Source of the DNA: Lineus longissimus
Taxonomy: Eukaryota; Nemertea; Pilidiophora; Heteronemertea; Lineidae
NCBI RefSeq assembly: GCF_910592395.1
Contig: NC_088308.1
Coordinates: forward strand, 4,898,001-4,962,000
Reading direction: 5' to 3'
DNA: 64,000 bases
The notes beneath the pieces were generated by a model. That model had not been told where the DNA came from. It saw only the letters and a list, made by a program, of their open reading frames with translations, and did no database searches. Below, piece after piece: positions 12,843-26,414 of the stretch. Each line of letters starts with the position of its first letter. The first letter of the stretch is position 1. Position numbers and translations under genes: made by a program.

Positions 12843-14988
12843 ATGTACACGTGCCTCCATCTACCACGAGATTCACGAGAGAATACATATATGTGTATAC
12901 TATGTAGGTCCGTGTTGATCTGTTGACCTGTCCTCATGCTCGTGACAGTTAGCTTTCTGAAATGTGCAATAAATATAAATTTATGAGCAAATTATTCCAT
13001 GACTTGCGAAAATCGAGTTGGACGAGTAATTGTTCTAGCCGGCTATATATTAGAACAAATTGATGAATTACGTTGTAAGCACTTGCTGAATCCTGGGATG
13101 CTGACAACCGACGAGAACGATACAATTCCCGATTAATAGCAATCATGATATGGTGATGGTGATGTTAGGAACAATGTGATACTAAAGGATGATGCGTCTA
13201 TTTCTTAGGTTTTTCTGGTCAAAGGTTGATTGTCAACTGTCCTTTGGCCTAAGGTAAGGGATGATGCACTAAGCTGGAGAGTAAAAAGGCACATCCTTCC
13301 ATAACAGGCTTCCTTTGTATCGTTTCCAGAACAAACACTCACGCACTTTGATTGTGTGTATTTTAAGAACGATACGAAGGCCTGCTAGTGTTGGAGGATG
13401 AAAAAGCTACATTCCTCAGCAATAAAATACGGCCGGTGAACAACAAGAATCAGAAAAACCTCTAATCCACGCGAATCGTATTATACAACAAATGAAACAT
13501 AGTCTTCCATTTACTAAAAATTTAACTTTGCCATTGTCTGTTGGTTTATTTTCACAAGTGCAGCAATAACAATTTTCATTTTGCGATACAGTGTACATGT
13601 ATTCATTGCCATTTGCGACAGATATTATCAACTTAGGGACAAATAATGTTAGCAGAAACCTCACACGGTTCTCAGAAAATTCAGGATGTGTGGGATTGGC
13701 TTCTGTCCATCCTGCCGAGTCCATACAGACTCTCCCGTCCAAACTACCAAATTGCCCTGTGGGGGCGAGGCGGTGGAGAGCATCCGTTGTGATATCCATT
13801 CACGAGATCAGACACAATTTCATAACCAATGGCGAGATATATGAGTGTATTTTGGTGGCACAAATGTGATTGTTCTGCTGTAGTTTCGTCCATCGAGAAA
13901 ACTGCCAATAACGAACCCTTTAAGCCCCAGGAGAAAGAAAGGGATAATAAGGATTTACGAAATCTGAGTCAAGGTTGACGCAAAGGCAGGTTCATAACAG
14001 TTCTGTTTCAAAATGTTCTGCTGATTTCGAATACATGTAATTTCTTTTAGCAATGCGTTATGAAGGTTTGAGATGATGATCAAATTTCAGTTGGTACATG
14101 TAAATCAATAATGACACTTGATTCCATAGTGAGATTTACACTCTTGCACCTTTAGAAGCTTAAGGATTCTGTTTCAGAAGAAATGCAACAGAACTGCATT
14201 TGCGAAATTAAGAGCAAGCCTAAAGTTTTAATTAATTAATTAATCTCCATGTATGAAGAAACTACTTTGCCGGTACTTACATAAGCATGATGATACATAT
14301 AACTAACTGCTCAGAAAATGAGCTATAGTTTTACGAGTGCCCTTTTTACCGCATTCCTCAAAATCTCCTCCGCCGAGATGACCCATAAACTACTGTTTCG
14401 TCTTTATGAGGCAGTAAAAGGCAATTACCATTCGTCAAATCAGAGTTAAGGACATGCATAGTCAGTTTCTTCGCTTCGGTAAAGTATGTGGAGACAAAAA
14501 CAGCAGTTCGGGAAGACTGGCCAATTATTTCGGCAGGATAATGGTACAGTAGCAGACTATCCTCTGACGAATGACAATACTGGAGACGCCCATGGAATAC
14601 TGATCACAGGATTATGATGTGCCGCCCGCTTGCCGGTCGGAGTGTTAGTGTAGAGATGAGGTAAAGGTATCCTCTTTATAGCTGACGTACACCATCACAA
14701 GTCGTGGGGGCGGGACATTTCCAGGAAAAAGGTCGGCATTAATGTGAATGTAAGTGTAATTCCGGCTACAATGAAGAAACAATTCATTCTTGTGAGGAGC
14801 TACTTGCTATATTCCGTGATTGTGCAAGATTGCAAGATTTAAGAGAAATAGATCTCCATAGCATTTCAAGAAGCTCTATAAATCTATCAAAGCGTCTCAT
14901 TCTGTCGCCTACCATGGTTAGCGTCTATTGTGGGCCTATACGAGAGCCGTTCCTATCACCATCATTCAGCACTTTCATTAGCAGGAGG
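12843..14988. other. intergenic, nothing recognised
   Basis: AT-rich sequence, with TTAATTAATTAATTAAT near 14230. No supported gene. Confidence 0.35.
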
Positions 14989-15375
14989 TGCATCAGCAGT
15001 TGCATCACCATCATCAACATTAGCCTCAGTATTCCGTCATTATCAATCAGCAGCATCAGCATTATTATCATTATTATTAAAAACATTTTTATAGCGCTTA
15101 ACGTTGTTAAAACTTCTAAGCGCTTTACAATTTATGATAAAACAATAAAACATTAATACATGATAGAATAAAAGTCATTACTAAAGAAAACGTGCAAGTT
15201 GAATTTTTAAAAAAAACAAAAAAAACCCCTGCAAAACAGCATTGTCATCAGCAGCATTATCATCCCCATCATCTTCAATTCATCCCATCAGAAGCAGAAA
15301 CAGTAGCCACCTTCGTCATCGCTCATCATCAGCAACATCAGAGCTACAGCAACAGCAGTAAGCAGCAGCAGTAGT
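14989..15375. repeat. CAT/CAG and ATT microsatellite region with a GCGCTT hairpin
   Basis: Two imperfect triplet tracts (14989-15082 and 15232-15375) flank a short inverted repeat, AGCGCTTA at 15093 with TAAGCGCT at 15117. That hairpin motif, followed by TTACAA, resembles ends of common dispersed repeats. Frames through the tracts are repeat artefacts. Confidence 0.6.
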
Positions 15376-15938
15376 CTCTTATCCCTCGCCAGGTTTGGTA
15401 GTTCATTATGAGAACCATTGTTTACCTCAGACATTGCCCTTGTTCACACAGGAGGCGACCAATCATTTCATCATCTCCGCTGATCATGTGTCAGATAGGG
15501 TTCAGAAATAATCGAAAAGGCGTACAAGCGGAAAGGCAGAAGCCTTATTCATAATGATGTTCGGCAAAAGCCAGAAGTTTGATATTTGTGGAAGATGAAG
15601 AAAAATCATATTCGGGCTGAAATATTGATAACCGCCAACATTTCGCCCCTCTTCATTTTCGCGATGTGCGACAATGTTTGAAAATAAGTGAGGAAAAAAA
15701 GACCGATCATGTTTTGATGAAAAGTATACCATTGTTTTAAGATATCATACATGTCTATGACCTGGCCAATCTGCGTGATCTAAAAAATGAAAGGACACAT
15801 TTTGGAAGAGACCACAATTATATTGACCACGCCATATTTACCAGAGTGCTCAAACAGCCATCATAATCGTATAAAAACAGGATATCATTCATCATCTTGT
15901 AAAGTGGACCTGACGGATCCGAGGAGAAGTTGTCGCTA

Positions 15939-15978
15939 ATGGCAGCCGGATCAGATGACCACTCTCACTATAAAACAG
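15939..15978 (+). CDS. possible orphan first coding exon
   Basis: ATG at 15939 opens MAAGSDDHSHYKT and ends at a perfect donor (AACAG/GTGAGT). No downstream exon was found to complete it, and 13 codons are too few to name anything. It is recorded because start context and donor are both good; it may be chance. Confidence 0.2.
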
Positions 15979-18900
15979 GTGAGTGAACTCCGTCGGGAGG
16001 AGAGCGAAAATGGGTCACTTGCAGAATTCTCAAAATGGTGGCGTGCTATGTATGGTCTTTTATACTGTGTTGGCAGGCGTGTGAGACAGTGAGATGAGCC
16101 CAAACGAGGGTTTATGCATAGCTCCTAAATTATTTTATTCTGCGTCATTGGGTCTACATGTCACATTACATGCATAATGAACCGTCCAGTGAGCACTCCT
16201 CTTTTCCTCCTTATACGTGGCATGTCATATTGCCGTCGTCTAAGCGGAAATCCACGGAAAATCCACGGGAAACCCGCAAAGGTGACAAGATGAAGGTACG
16301 TGTATAAGGCTTCATGCCTCGCCTGCAATCTTGTTTGGAACAACACAACCAACGGAAGTGCATAAGGATAACATGGTGTCATCATTTTCTTTTCCAAAAG
16401 TGGTCTAATGGGTACACCTCGATATGATACCCGTTAGCAGACGGAACAATGAGCTATCAAGGAAATCAGATAGTCCGTCTGGTGGCTTTTCGTTAGATCT
16501 TAACCCATTATGACACAAAAACTAGGCGAGTCTATGAGGCTCTCAAACTTTGAGATAGGCTGCCAGCTCCAAAAGGACCAAATTTGCAGATCATCATGCG
16601 AAACCTGCCTGATGGTTGTTTACGAAGAACACGACTTAATAAAAACTTGATGAGACATAAAGAGGTTTGTCAGTTCGACAGTTTTCCTAATTGTCTTACA
16701 GCGGATTCCATTTAATTTCGATTTGTCACAATCCTTTTCTTTAAATCGATCATTTTTACATTATTCTCATTCAATCCGGAATAGAGTTTGAGATTAAAGA
16801 AAAAACTTACTTAGTCATTGCTAGAAGCGTGCTGCTTTTATACTGGCATTACTCTGATTATTTGTGGCATTGGATAAATGTATTCCCCTTGCATGAATAA
16901 TGAACATAAGAAATGCTTAATTTGGGAGTAAGAATATTTGGAAACCTGGCCAAAAATTCAGTCACGCTTAATGATAAGTATCACCTACAGAACACCAAAT
17001 GAAACGCGTTCTCATACATGTAGATACTGTCACGAAAACTGTACTTATAAAGATACATATTTGAATTCTCTCGTTATAAACCAATCCTAAGATTGGAAAA
17101 CGAGACTTCGGACTTTTGGTCACAAAAGTTATTGAAATGACAATTTCAATATGATGGTATGCATGCTAATACCAAAGACAAAGACACGGTGACATTTGAG
17201 CGGGACAGATATTGAATTTTAAAGAGCGGTTGTTCATAACGACTACTTCTGTAATAATAACCCCTGGCTGGTAATAGCAACGCATATTACCATTATAATT
17301 ACACTACACAAAATTCATTTGTCATCGTAGTCTTTTACGTCTTCTCATCCTCTTTTTGGAAAAAGCAAACACACAAGATTTGAAACTTATCACTTTGCAA
17401 CAGCTTGTAACCAAAGGAATTTTGTTGACCTCGTCAGGCAATGACATCTTCGAAAAAAAGTCTTTTATTCGCAACTAAGGTAAAATGCCTCCCCTTCTCC
17501 TTTGTGATGGAAGCAGAGTATATTAAACTACTCTCATACATTTCTGTTGATGGCTTTAGATTTTTAGAAAACGATAATATGAAGTCGCCTTTGAAGGTTA
17601 AACGGGGAAAAACTATGACTGACCAAAGGCTTGTTCTTGGAAGAAGAAATGTTATTTAACCACGATACGCCAAGTGATTGATGGCTTCTCCAAGGTGGTA
17701 CTTTTTCCCAATGGCTTGCGGTTGTCAGATCTATTTTCTTATCATCTTTTGTCAGTTCTTTTCATTCTTGCAACGCTGATGCAAAATACTGCAATATCGG
17801 GATTGTCGGATTCATATCATAGCCTAATTTACCGCATGCCCGAGGCATCAGGCTGATAAAAACTCCGGTTTCGTGTTGTTGCTTGCGTAGCTTCCGTCTT
17901 AAATTGGCGATCAAATTCTTGAAACATTCTTCCGAAATAATCAATATTTTCTAAATCTTGTGTCTTGGAAGATTGTGCAGTGTCCTTGAAATCATCGTTG
18001 TTAAGAAAATGTGCCGTGATTAGTATAATCATAAATGAAGAAACAGTAGATTAGATTCGCCAGAAGCAGTCATGTGCTTAGTACATGGATTGGCTTTTCC
18101 GCCGCACTAGTCGGTGAGCCAGCTGTTTTCTTGCCTCCACTGTATCGATTTCAGAGGTCTGTAGCCATATTATTGTATTATTGTTAAGAAGAAAATGATT
18201 GTGTTAGCCACATTAATCTGGTTAAAGTTTTTATTAATACTCAAAGGAAACACGATGCCTTTTTCCGGTTGACGAGATACATCGCCAGATACGCAGACAA
18301 AGACTATTACTATGATCGTTCATTTGGAACATATTCCTCACTGTGTTTGTAGCCAACAGGGAACGATAAAAATACTGTCTCAGTGAGATAAAGCAAATTG
18401 TTAGCTTACATTTACAGAAAATGTCACGTTATTGGAAAACCTTCTTAGTGTAAATAATACTGGGTTCCATGTAAACAAAGGGAGAAAGGCATCGCTAGGT
18501 TAAACACCACTGGCCTTCAACCAACATCAATGATATCTATTTTCTTTTGAAATGAAACCTTGAAGGGCAGAGACAAAAGCTCATTCAGATAGGTCAGAAT
18601 GCTATAAAAGAAGCCTGTTTCAACCAGAAAGCCATTGGTGACAAAACAGCAAGTTCGCTGTGAGGTCTTGGGTTACAACAAAAGTCATAATGCTCGTACA
18701 TGATATCATGGCACTGTCAACAATATATCATTACTTATCGGTATGCATCATTGATGCAAAACGGTGGCAATAAACAACAGCCAGAATTTTATTATCTGAT
18801 ATGAACAAACTGGTACATGTAAACACAATAAACCATCCCACGAAGGCTATTTGTGTGCACTAATATAGGCATGTTATATGTAAAATGGGCAAAAGCTAGC

Positions 18901-21900
18901 CCTTCAATATTGTGTTCTATTCACAGTCTGGATAAAGGAAGCAGGGGCAAGCCTCTCCCTCCCCAGTCGTATAAAAAAAGGAATTACCTAGCCAATATAT
19001 TATCAAACATATCTCTCTAACAAAATATACTGGAGTCGCTCGGAGTAAGCAAGACAATGTATCGTAAAGTTAAAACAATATTTGCCGATGTCAACAATTA
19101 TAATTCAATATGTATGCCAATATTATCTGTGGCAATTGCCCGTAAGTCAAGGAACACCGTTATCACACGAGTACTTGAGTTACGAAGACGAAAAAAACTC
19201 ATGATCAACCCGTTCATAATGCTTTGATCTTTTTCTCAATCAATAAGACATTTATTTGTCATCACAGAAATTGTCCTTGCAGTGGTGATCCATCTTGTTC
19301 GTAATTGTCTTTCGCAATCTGTACGTCTCTTATTGCTCTGTCAATAGCCACTCGATGGCATGCTGAACTTCCACTCCAGCGGTATTGCCTCCATTACCTC
19401 AGCCCACACGCGTTGCATTATCTGTAAAGCTTAGCAATGTCAATACATTGAGTGACAAGATGCTGGATGGCTGCTCAGAGAAAAGTATTTATCCTCCCCA
19501 AGTTGTCCTCTCAATGTGTTACACATTATAACGTGAATATACGAGAGCTGGGTCGAGTTGGTTGAGTGCATCATATCTGACCGCGAAACTCCAGACCAGG
19601 ATATCTTCAAGAATATTAGCATGTTGATAATGAGCTAGGTTCTCTCAGAGTCCTTCAATCTGGTTCTATGGATCTTTTTCTTCTGTGGAGCCGTTACTCT
19701 AAAAACTGTAATAAGATTGGCACTCGTCAATGATAGCATTGTTGACGTTGGTAACTGTTTTATCTTTACGATGTAACTCATTGTTTGATCATCTAAGTTT
19801 ATCATCACTCAGGCTAATAATTGTTGCCATGCTAAATTAATGCCTGTTTTTAATTCTTTTTTCCTTGTTAACACTTCGTGAATTTGTGGGAGCATTCGAG
19901 AATAAAGGAAATTCGAGATGACGGGGCACTCGGTATATGTCACCAAATGTTATCACCAAATGTAACTTGGCGTTAATGGATTATTTTACGTGATACAGAG
20001 AAGTTAAACTACAGTTTTCGAGCCTGATTTAACAGTTGTTGTACCTTTAAAAAATATATAGTTGATGAATTTCCTTTCTGAAAGGTTTCATTCTATTCCG
20101 TTTCTCTAATAAAAATATGATTAATTTGCTATTGAAAAGCTAACTTCCCACAGATCGACAACACAATGAGAACATTACCATATTGGTTTTTAATCACTTT
20201 AGTAACTTTCAGCTCAAGTTAAAGCAGAGACTTTGAAGCGTGAGTGTAACGATTGGTTACGCCTACCAGAGCGTATAGGAACAACATTCTGAGATGATGG
20301 TGTGGGTTCCCCGGGATGTACTCTGATGATAAACTCTAAATGGTATATATGGTTGGTCCAATTTATTTCGAGTATGTCGCTTGCCAGAAAAGTACACTGA
20401 TTTTGTTAGGGGTTTTCTTTCTTCTTTTAATGGATTTATCTTTATCTTTGAAATGGGTTTGCTGATGGTAACAACCTAAGTACCTGAGGTCTTAGTCTGA
20501 GAGTGAACTTGGGTGCGAAACTGTTGTGTTTTTACAATACTTTAAGACGGCTAAAAGTTCGCTCGAACTTCGAAACTTGGTTGACATTGTTACAACACCA
20601 AACTAAGCAAAAGTCAAATATTTCTCAAAGCCATTTTGCAGAAGATCCTTTTAGCCTAAATAACATGAAATGTAAAACATCTGCAGTGACGAACAAACTA
20701 AGTACTTTGAGAAAGAGACCGCATCTGCTTTGAAATAGAAGACAATGGAAGACAAATTGGTTTTCATCCCATTCTGTCAAACTTCAAGAAGCTTAAAAGG
20801 TTTTTAAAAAGCTTTGTTCGAAATTCCATCATATCATTTTAAACTTTGCATCCTCTTCTTTGGATGACGGGAGTTCGAAATTTCTCATGAAGCCAACGAC
20901 CTGGGTGCATCTTTGCCGTTCTTTAACATCGTTTCTCTCATTGAAAATGGTCATAATATCCTCCATGCATTGTTATAAAACAGTATACATGTACATGTAC
21001 ACGTCAAAATATTAGACCAGGCATCAGGGTGAAAAATCTTTTATAATCGACTGTAATCTTAACTTTGTAGTTTAACTTTATTATCCAAACCTGTGTACTC
21101 CAGCCTTCCTTCCCCGGAGGTGCTTATATGTGGTTATCAAAGGACGGTGGAATTAAACATCTTTAAAGCGGAAGAAAAGTAACAGCTGGAAACGCTCTAA
21201 TGAAGATTTTCACAAAAATGATTGAATAGAATTTGTAAGTCTCGAGTCTCAGGCAACTTAGTCAAAGGAAGACTATGACTCTTTATCATCGGCAGAAGCT
21301 TTACAGCTAATGAGCTCAACGTGACGTTATTCATACCAACTAATAAAATATACTTCTGATGTCGATGTCTAAGAATGTCTCATTCGTTGTAATTAATTCA
21401 CTTCGGCACGTTTTAAAAATAAGGCACTGATATATTTCAGGGCTACAGTAACAGTGATGACGGTATTGCTGAACGCTTTATTGAGCACTAAGTTCTTCCT
21501 GAATAAAGCTCAAACAATTTGTCAAGATTCCTTGGACTGTTGTAAACACAAATGGTAATGATTGAATGCAACACTGACCAATCAATAACGCCAGACGGTT
21601 TTTTTCTAGTGTTACCAAAAGGAAATGCATAATGTTTGAGCCAGGCAACTCAAGGCTCTTATTCTTTGCCTTTCATTTAGTGTTTAACTGAGGGTAATTG
21701 TCACTGAGGTGAAAACAAGAGGGCAGGAACATCTGTTAGAATACTGACCTTGTCTGTACTGTGCCGAGTTTGACACAAGAGCCAAAAGCTGAAACCTCGT
21801 GCCTCCCATATCAATTCTCAGCTGGTTGGGTCACAAGATAAAATCACCATAATCATGATAATGACAGATGATATACCTCAACAAAGTATTAAGATGGGAT

Positions 21901-22568
21901 CGTTTTTATATCATACGATCTTCTTTTCACCTGCGCACGTAACTAGTAAGTAACAACCATAATAGGCTTATTTTGCAGTATACAAAAGCCATTAGGAAGT
22001 CAACGCGCGTAATCAGCCCCGTCTTGATAGTTGACGTCATAAACAACGATAATTGATTAAATTGTATCATCACAGACACGTGTACATGTAAGAAAGGACG
22101 CTGCACTTATCCTTCAAGCCAGGTCTGTGTTCTCGTCTCTGCGGCCTGGTGTGGACAGATATCGTTTTTCTTTCGTAGTTGCAGCATAATCTTTCTGAAA
22201 CGTCAGGTAATCTTGAGAACGAGATCAGGCAATGTTGATCAAAATAAATAGTGATTATCTTCAAGAAATAAGAGGTTGAACCTTCTTTAACATTTTGATG
22301 TACATGTTTCTAACTATTGTCTTTGTTTTTCTGACATCGCATATTGCCATTTTGAACTACTGCTGTCCAATGCCTGACCAACAGTGATCTTTTCAGTGCT
22401 CTGAAAATCCACTGGCTTGTTTTGAGAGTCAAGAGGAACTATTATAGCCATGGTACAATTGTCGCCCGAACAGACAACTGCTGGCAGTACATAAAAGTGC
22501 ACACATAGGCTATGATTGTACCACTTTACCTCCCCAGATCAGATTTGGTTTCGAACTACTCACCTGAG
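15979..22568. other. long gene desert
   Basis: About 6.6 kb of AT-rich sequence with no exon I can defend on either strand. It holds scattered TACATGTA palindromes (18816, 20985) and short A/T runs. Any exons of a spliced gene hidden here would be small. Confidence 0.35.
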
Positions 22569-22713
22569 GGTCCAGTTGTTCAAAACAAGTTTTGTCCCTA
22601 ACCCTGGCATTAACCCAACCTGACGTTATCTCCTTCAGTTCAGCCCTTAGACTTCATGCCAAGTTAAGTTAACGCCAGCGTTAGTGACAAAACTTGTTCT
22701 GAACAACCGGGCC
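22569..22713. mobile_element. 145-bp MITE with terminal inverted repeats
   Basis: The left end (GGTCCAGTTGTTCAAAACAA) and the complement of the right end (GGCCCGGTTGTTCAGAACAA) match over about 45 bp with few differences, including a shared GTTTTGTC(C/A)CTAAC block. The element is flanked by CTGAG on both sides (22564-22568 and 22714-22718), a 5-bp target-site duplication. It has no coding capacity; superfamily not assigned. Confidence 0.75.
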
Positions 22714-23218
22714 CTGAGGAGAAACAAACTCGATGAAGTTGTACATAAGAAATAGTTGGCCGATAGTTTTTAAATAAATACCCGGCCTCCGGTTATCGGA
22801 AATGTTTTTTATTGAAAAAAAAACCCATATGTCTGTGACATACTGGCTTTTATCATAAAGAGGGCTCTCGCATCCATGATTGCGTATACTTTTTGTTTCA
22901 TGACACTCAAAGATCTAATAAAAAAGGGAAACGTCAAAAAATTGCAATTCGCTGAGCGTGATTCGGATAGGAAGCTTATTGCTGAGTCAGCTCAAGCAGT
23001 TCTACCTGTCATACCAGTCATGATCAATAGATTTTTGACACTGTGATCCGCTTGCAGCTTTTTTATCGTTATTATTACCATCAAGTAATGAGATGTATTC
23101 CAACATGCCACGGTTACTGTGAAAATTCATGAATAACCATCATCCTGTCTAAAAGTAACAATAGGTGCGACAGATTTAATTCGATACTCGCATTGCAGTT
23201 TTAACATGTAAGTTAAAA
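22714..23218. other. intergenic, nothing recognised
   Basis: No gene, repeat or motif I can support. Confidence 0.3.
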
Positions 23219-23350
23219 TGAGCCAATCACAGGAGGTAATTTCCAGACCTCCCATTGGCCCATCGCATTGTCCAATCAGGAGTGACATCAAGATGCCGTT
23301 TTGGGCTGAGGTGACGTGGAATCAGTTACAAATGTTATTTATCATTGGCC
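23219..23350. promoter_or_regulatory. cluster of four CCAAT boxes with a CRE-like site
   Basis: CCAAT at 23223-23227 and 23272-23276 and its complement ATTGG at 23254-23258 and 23344-23348; three carry the NF-Y-type extension (CCAATCA or GGCCAAT). A GGTGACGTGG core lies near 23310. Four boxes in about 130 bp, two of them about 31 bp apart, is the arrangement of NF-Y-bound promoters. No gene start is identified next to it, so this is a candidate only. Confidence 0.35.
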
Positions 23351-26300
23351 TAATCTTCTGGCCACGCCGATACCAGTCTCTCATGAGCCTCAGGTTGTAA
23401 TTATCCATGTCTCTGCTTCGCTTTCACTTGTCATTAGAGGAGTTGTCTAGACGTTCCCAACTGCTTGTGATGAGATGGAAGTGATCCCCTGGGCTAGCCA
23501 TTAGTAGAGTCCTTTCGTAATCTGACAACACAAACTTCACCTTAGCTGTGTCAGGATCTAACTGGGATGAGTCTTAAAGACCTTTTACAAGATCACGTCA
23601 GCAACATGTAATTATATCAAAATTAACCTCTTGAGCAGCTCATTACATTGTATTTGACAATGTATGTTATCTACGATTATGAGAATATGAGTTGACATGA
23701 CTGTGCCTATCATGACGATGAGTTTCTGTGGCAATGAGCAAAAGCTGGTTATTCAACAATGCAAACCAAAATCTTAGAACTTATCCAGTGAAATGGCTTT
23801 TCTACAAACGTACCGAAGTCTTGTTGTCACTATCCATGGATGCTAACAGCAGAAGATACATGAATGGTGATCTTTGAAAGGGTATAGACCTCATTTATCT
23901 CAGGAGTGATGGACAGAATTGTATCAGTCTTCTTTAGTATAGTGGTCCCATTTGTTCAATAGTTTCATGTGAATGGATTGAGCCGAATTCATCCTCCGAC
24001 GTGCAACCATCGGCGCCAGCGTTTTATGTTCTTAACTTCCATGCCTGTGGATAATACCATGGTGGCGGGGAAATTTTCAGTACAAAACGTGGATGAGCGT
24101 CGGAGTATGAAACCCGCTATAGTGACTAAAGAGCCCATTCTTACTCTCATACATTCAGAATGTATTTGCCGACCACTACTCGAGACTCATACAACCTGTC
24201 TCGTCCGATTCCTTTGATCTCATTTATCATGAAGGAATTATGTCCTCGCATAACAGATAATGATAAGTATAATCATAATCCCAAGTGGCGACCATAGATA
24301 TTTGACATCTCTGTAATCTGGTCTACTGTTTAGAATCCTAAACACTAGAGCAGGTATCACTAATTCATTTCCCAGACTAATTGGTATAGACTTCTCATAG
24401 CTCAATGGATAGTTGTCTACCACATATCTACGGTTGTTGCGTGACACTAAATATTGAGAAGATAATTTTCCAAAAACACCACTCCATTCTTTCAAAAATT
24501 TGCATATTGAATTCGAATTTGAAATTTTCTAATTGTGTAAATACGTAACAAATATAAATGCCCGGTTTTAGAAAATTTGCATGCATGATAATTGCACCAC
24601 AGCGTGGTTTATTTCTATTTATCTGAACCACAAGAAAATACAATGGGCACAACAGCACTGGCCTTTAAATATTACCAACTACTGTGTTGTAAACTGGTTC
24701 ATTATAGCAATGGAGTAGTAGTTTTTCATTTCATTTCCACACTGGACTCCAGCAATGAGCCCGAGAAAATCTAACATGCGATTCTGACAGGTTTAAACCA
24801 CGCTCTCATTCATCACTAAGTTGATTTTCTCGAGGCGAAATGTGCATATTATTTCGAAAGGTGTTCAAAGGGGAGTGATGAAGAATGGTAAAGACGACTG
24901 GACTGGCGAATATTGAATTAGGGTTCACCGAAGTTGTTCAAATGCAAATCTGGTGTTTTTGGCAATTGGAATGACAGATAGCTTGCAACCTTAAAGGAAT
25001 TGTTAAGGAAGAATGCATCCGCAAATTGCACATAACATCAAAGGAAGTTGCTTACGATCTACCAATTTCAACAAAATTATCTCCCTCCACCATCAAGTTC
25101 CTGATTTGTTGATCAATAAACCATGAACACATCCATTAGGCACTCTTTTCAAGGGAATACTCTCGTAGCAAGAGAAGCAAAGTCATTTCCTTTGCTCATG
25201 GATTGAGCACCGTAACAAGTGAGCAGCGGCACCGCACCTTTTGTCTTTTAATTCATGCCATACAGACCTACGTCATGCGTGTTCATTGAATTTTCTAGTG
25301 ACTTGGGTATAAAATGGATGGAATTAAACATTGCCGCAGTACAGTTATTATGCACACAAAGTTGCTTAAATTCGGCATTTATAGTATTCAGATAACAGAA
25401 CAACATTTCTGTTGAAATTTATATTCAATACCCAGTACGTATTTACATGAACACGATAGGAAATGTTCAAATTTAAGTTAAATTTTCACAGAGGAGGAAT
25501 AAATGCTAGTAAACGACTCATTTATTCCCTCAATTGCCCAAATGCCATCTCCAACACATCCAAAGGCATTCGCAATAATGTAACAACTAAAAATTGTAGT
25601 TAGAACATGTATATACACACTTACAAATCACATCATTTGTCGGTGAATATTTAATGTTCATATTACGTGTATATAAATTTATAGTTTAGAACAAAACAAA
25701 TTACATTAGGATATATACAATAACACCAGGAATGTACATTTTACATACCCGTCTTAGGAAAGCATGTGTAGCATACAAAATGTATTTCGATTTATAAAGT
25801 TAACATGTGAACCAAATATTTAACGATGATTAATGCCCAAAAAAATTATCACAAGATGTCCAAAATATTTTCACAACTAACTGCAGTAAGCATGGCACAT
25901 GTAACTAATGATGTCCTTGATAATGCCCATACATAACAACTGATGTCTAGAATATAACAAATGCACATATGCAATGTACAAACGAAGGGTTCCTTCTTCC
26001 AAACAGACAAGCACCAGATCCAATTAATTTGAATAGGAGAACTGTAGGGTAATGTCAACTATCCAGCTCCCAAATTTCATACTTATTGAACATCCCATTC
26101 TCGTCATGGGCTAATTTGTGATGTCATTCATTGCGCATTTGCTCCGGCATTTCTCAAAATGAAAAGTGGAGTTGTCTGTTTTTGTGTTTGAACGCCTCCA
26201 ATGAGAAACAATCTTACGGTACTTAATGACCTCTGTCTGAATGTAGGTCAGGTTACACCTGTAGTCGCCCCAAAACTACTTAGTCCCACGCAGCAGTGTC

Positions 26301-26414
26301 GTAGACGTTTTACGAAACTATCATTGCATGTAACTAAACATAACAATGTCAAGCACAATGACAATCAATTGATTACAGACATCGTACGTTAAACTCAAAG
26401 GTTCGATTATCGAC
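23351..26414. other. intergenic, includes probable 3' UTR of the GPCR
   Basis: AT-rich sequence without recognisable exons. The part nearest 26.4 kb should include the 3' UTR of the minus-strand receptor; TTTATT (AATAAA on the minus strand) occurs near 25519. Confidence 0.35.

Noticed and set aside
12581-12937. 118-codon minus-strand frame
   Set aside because: Runs through the SINE fragment at 12745-12842; the peptide from that part is repeat-derived.
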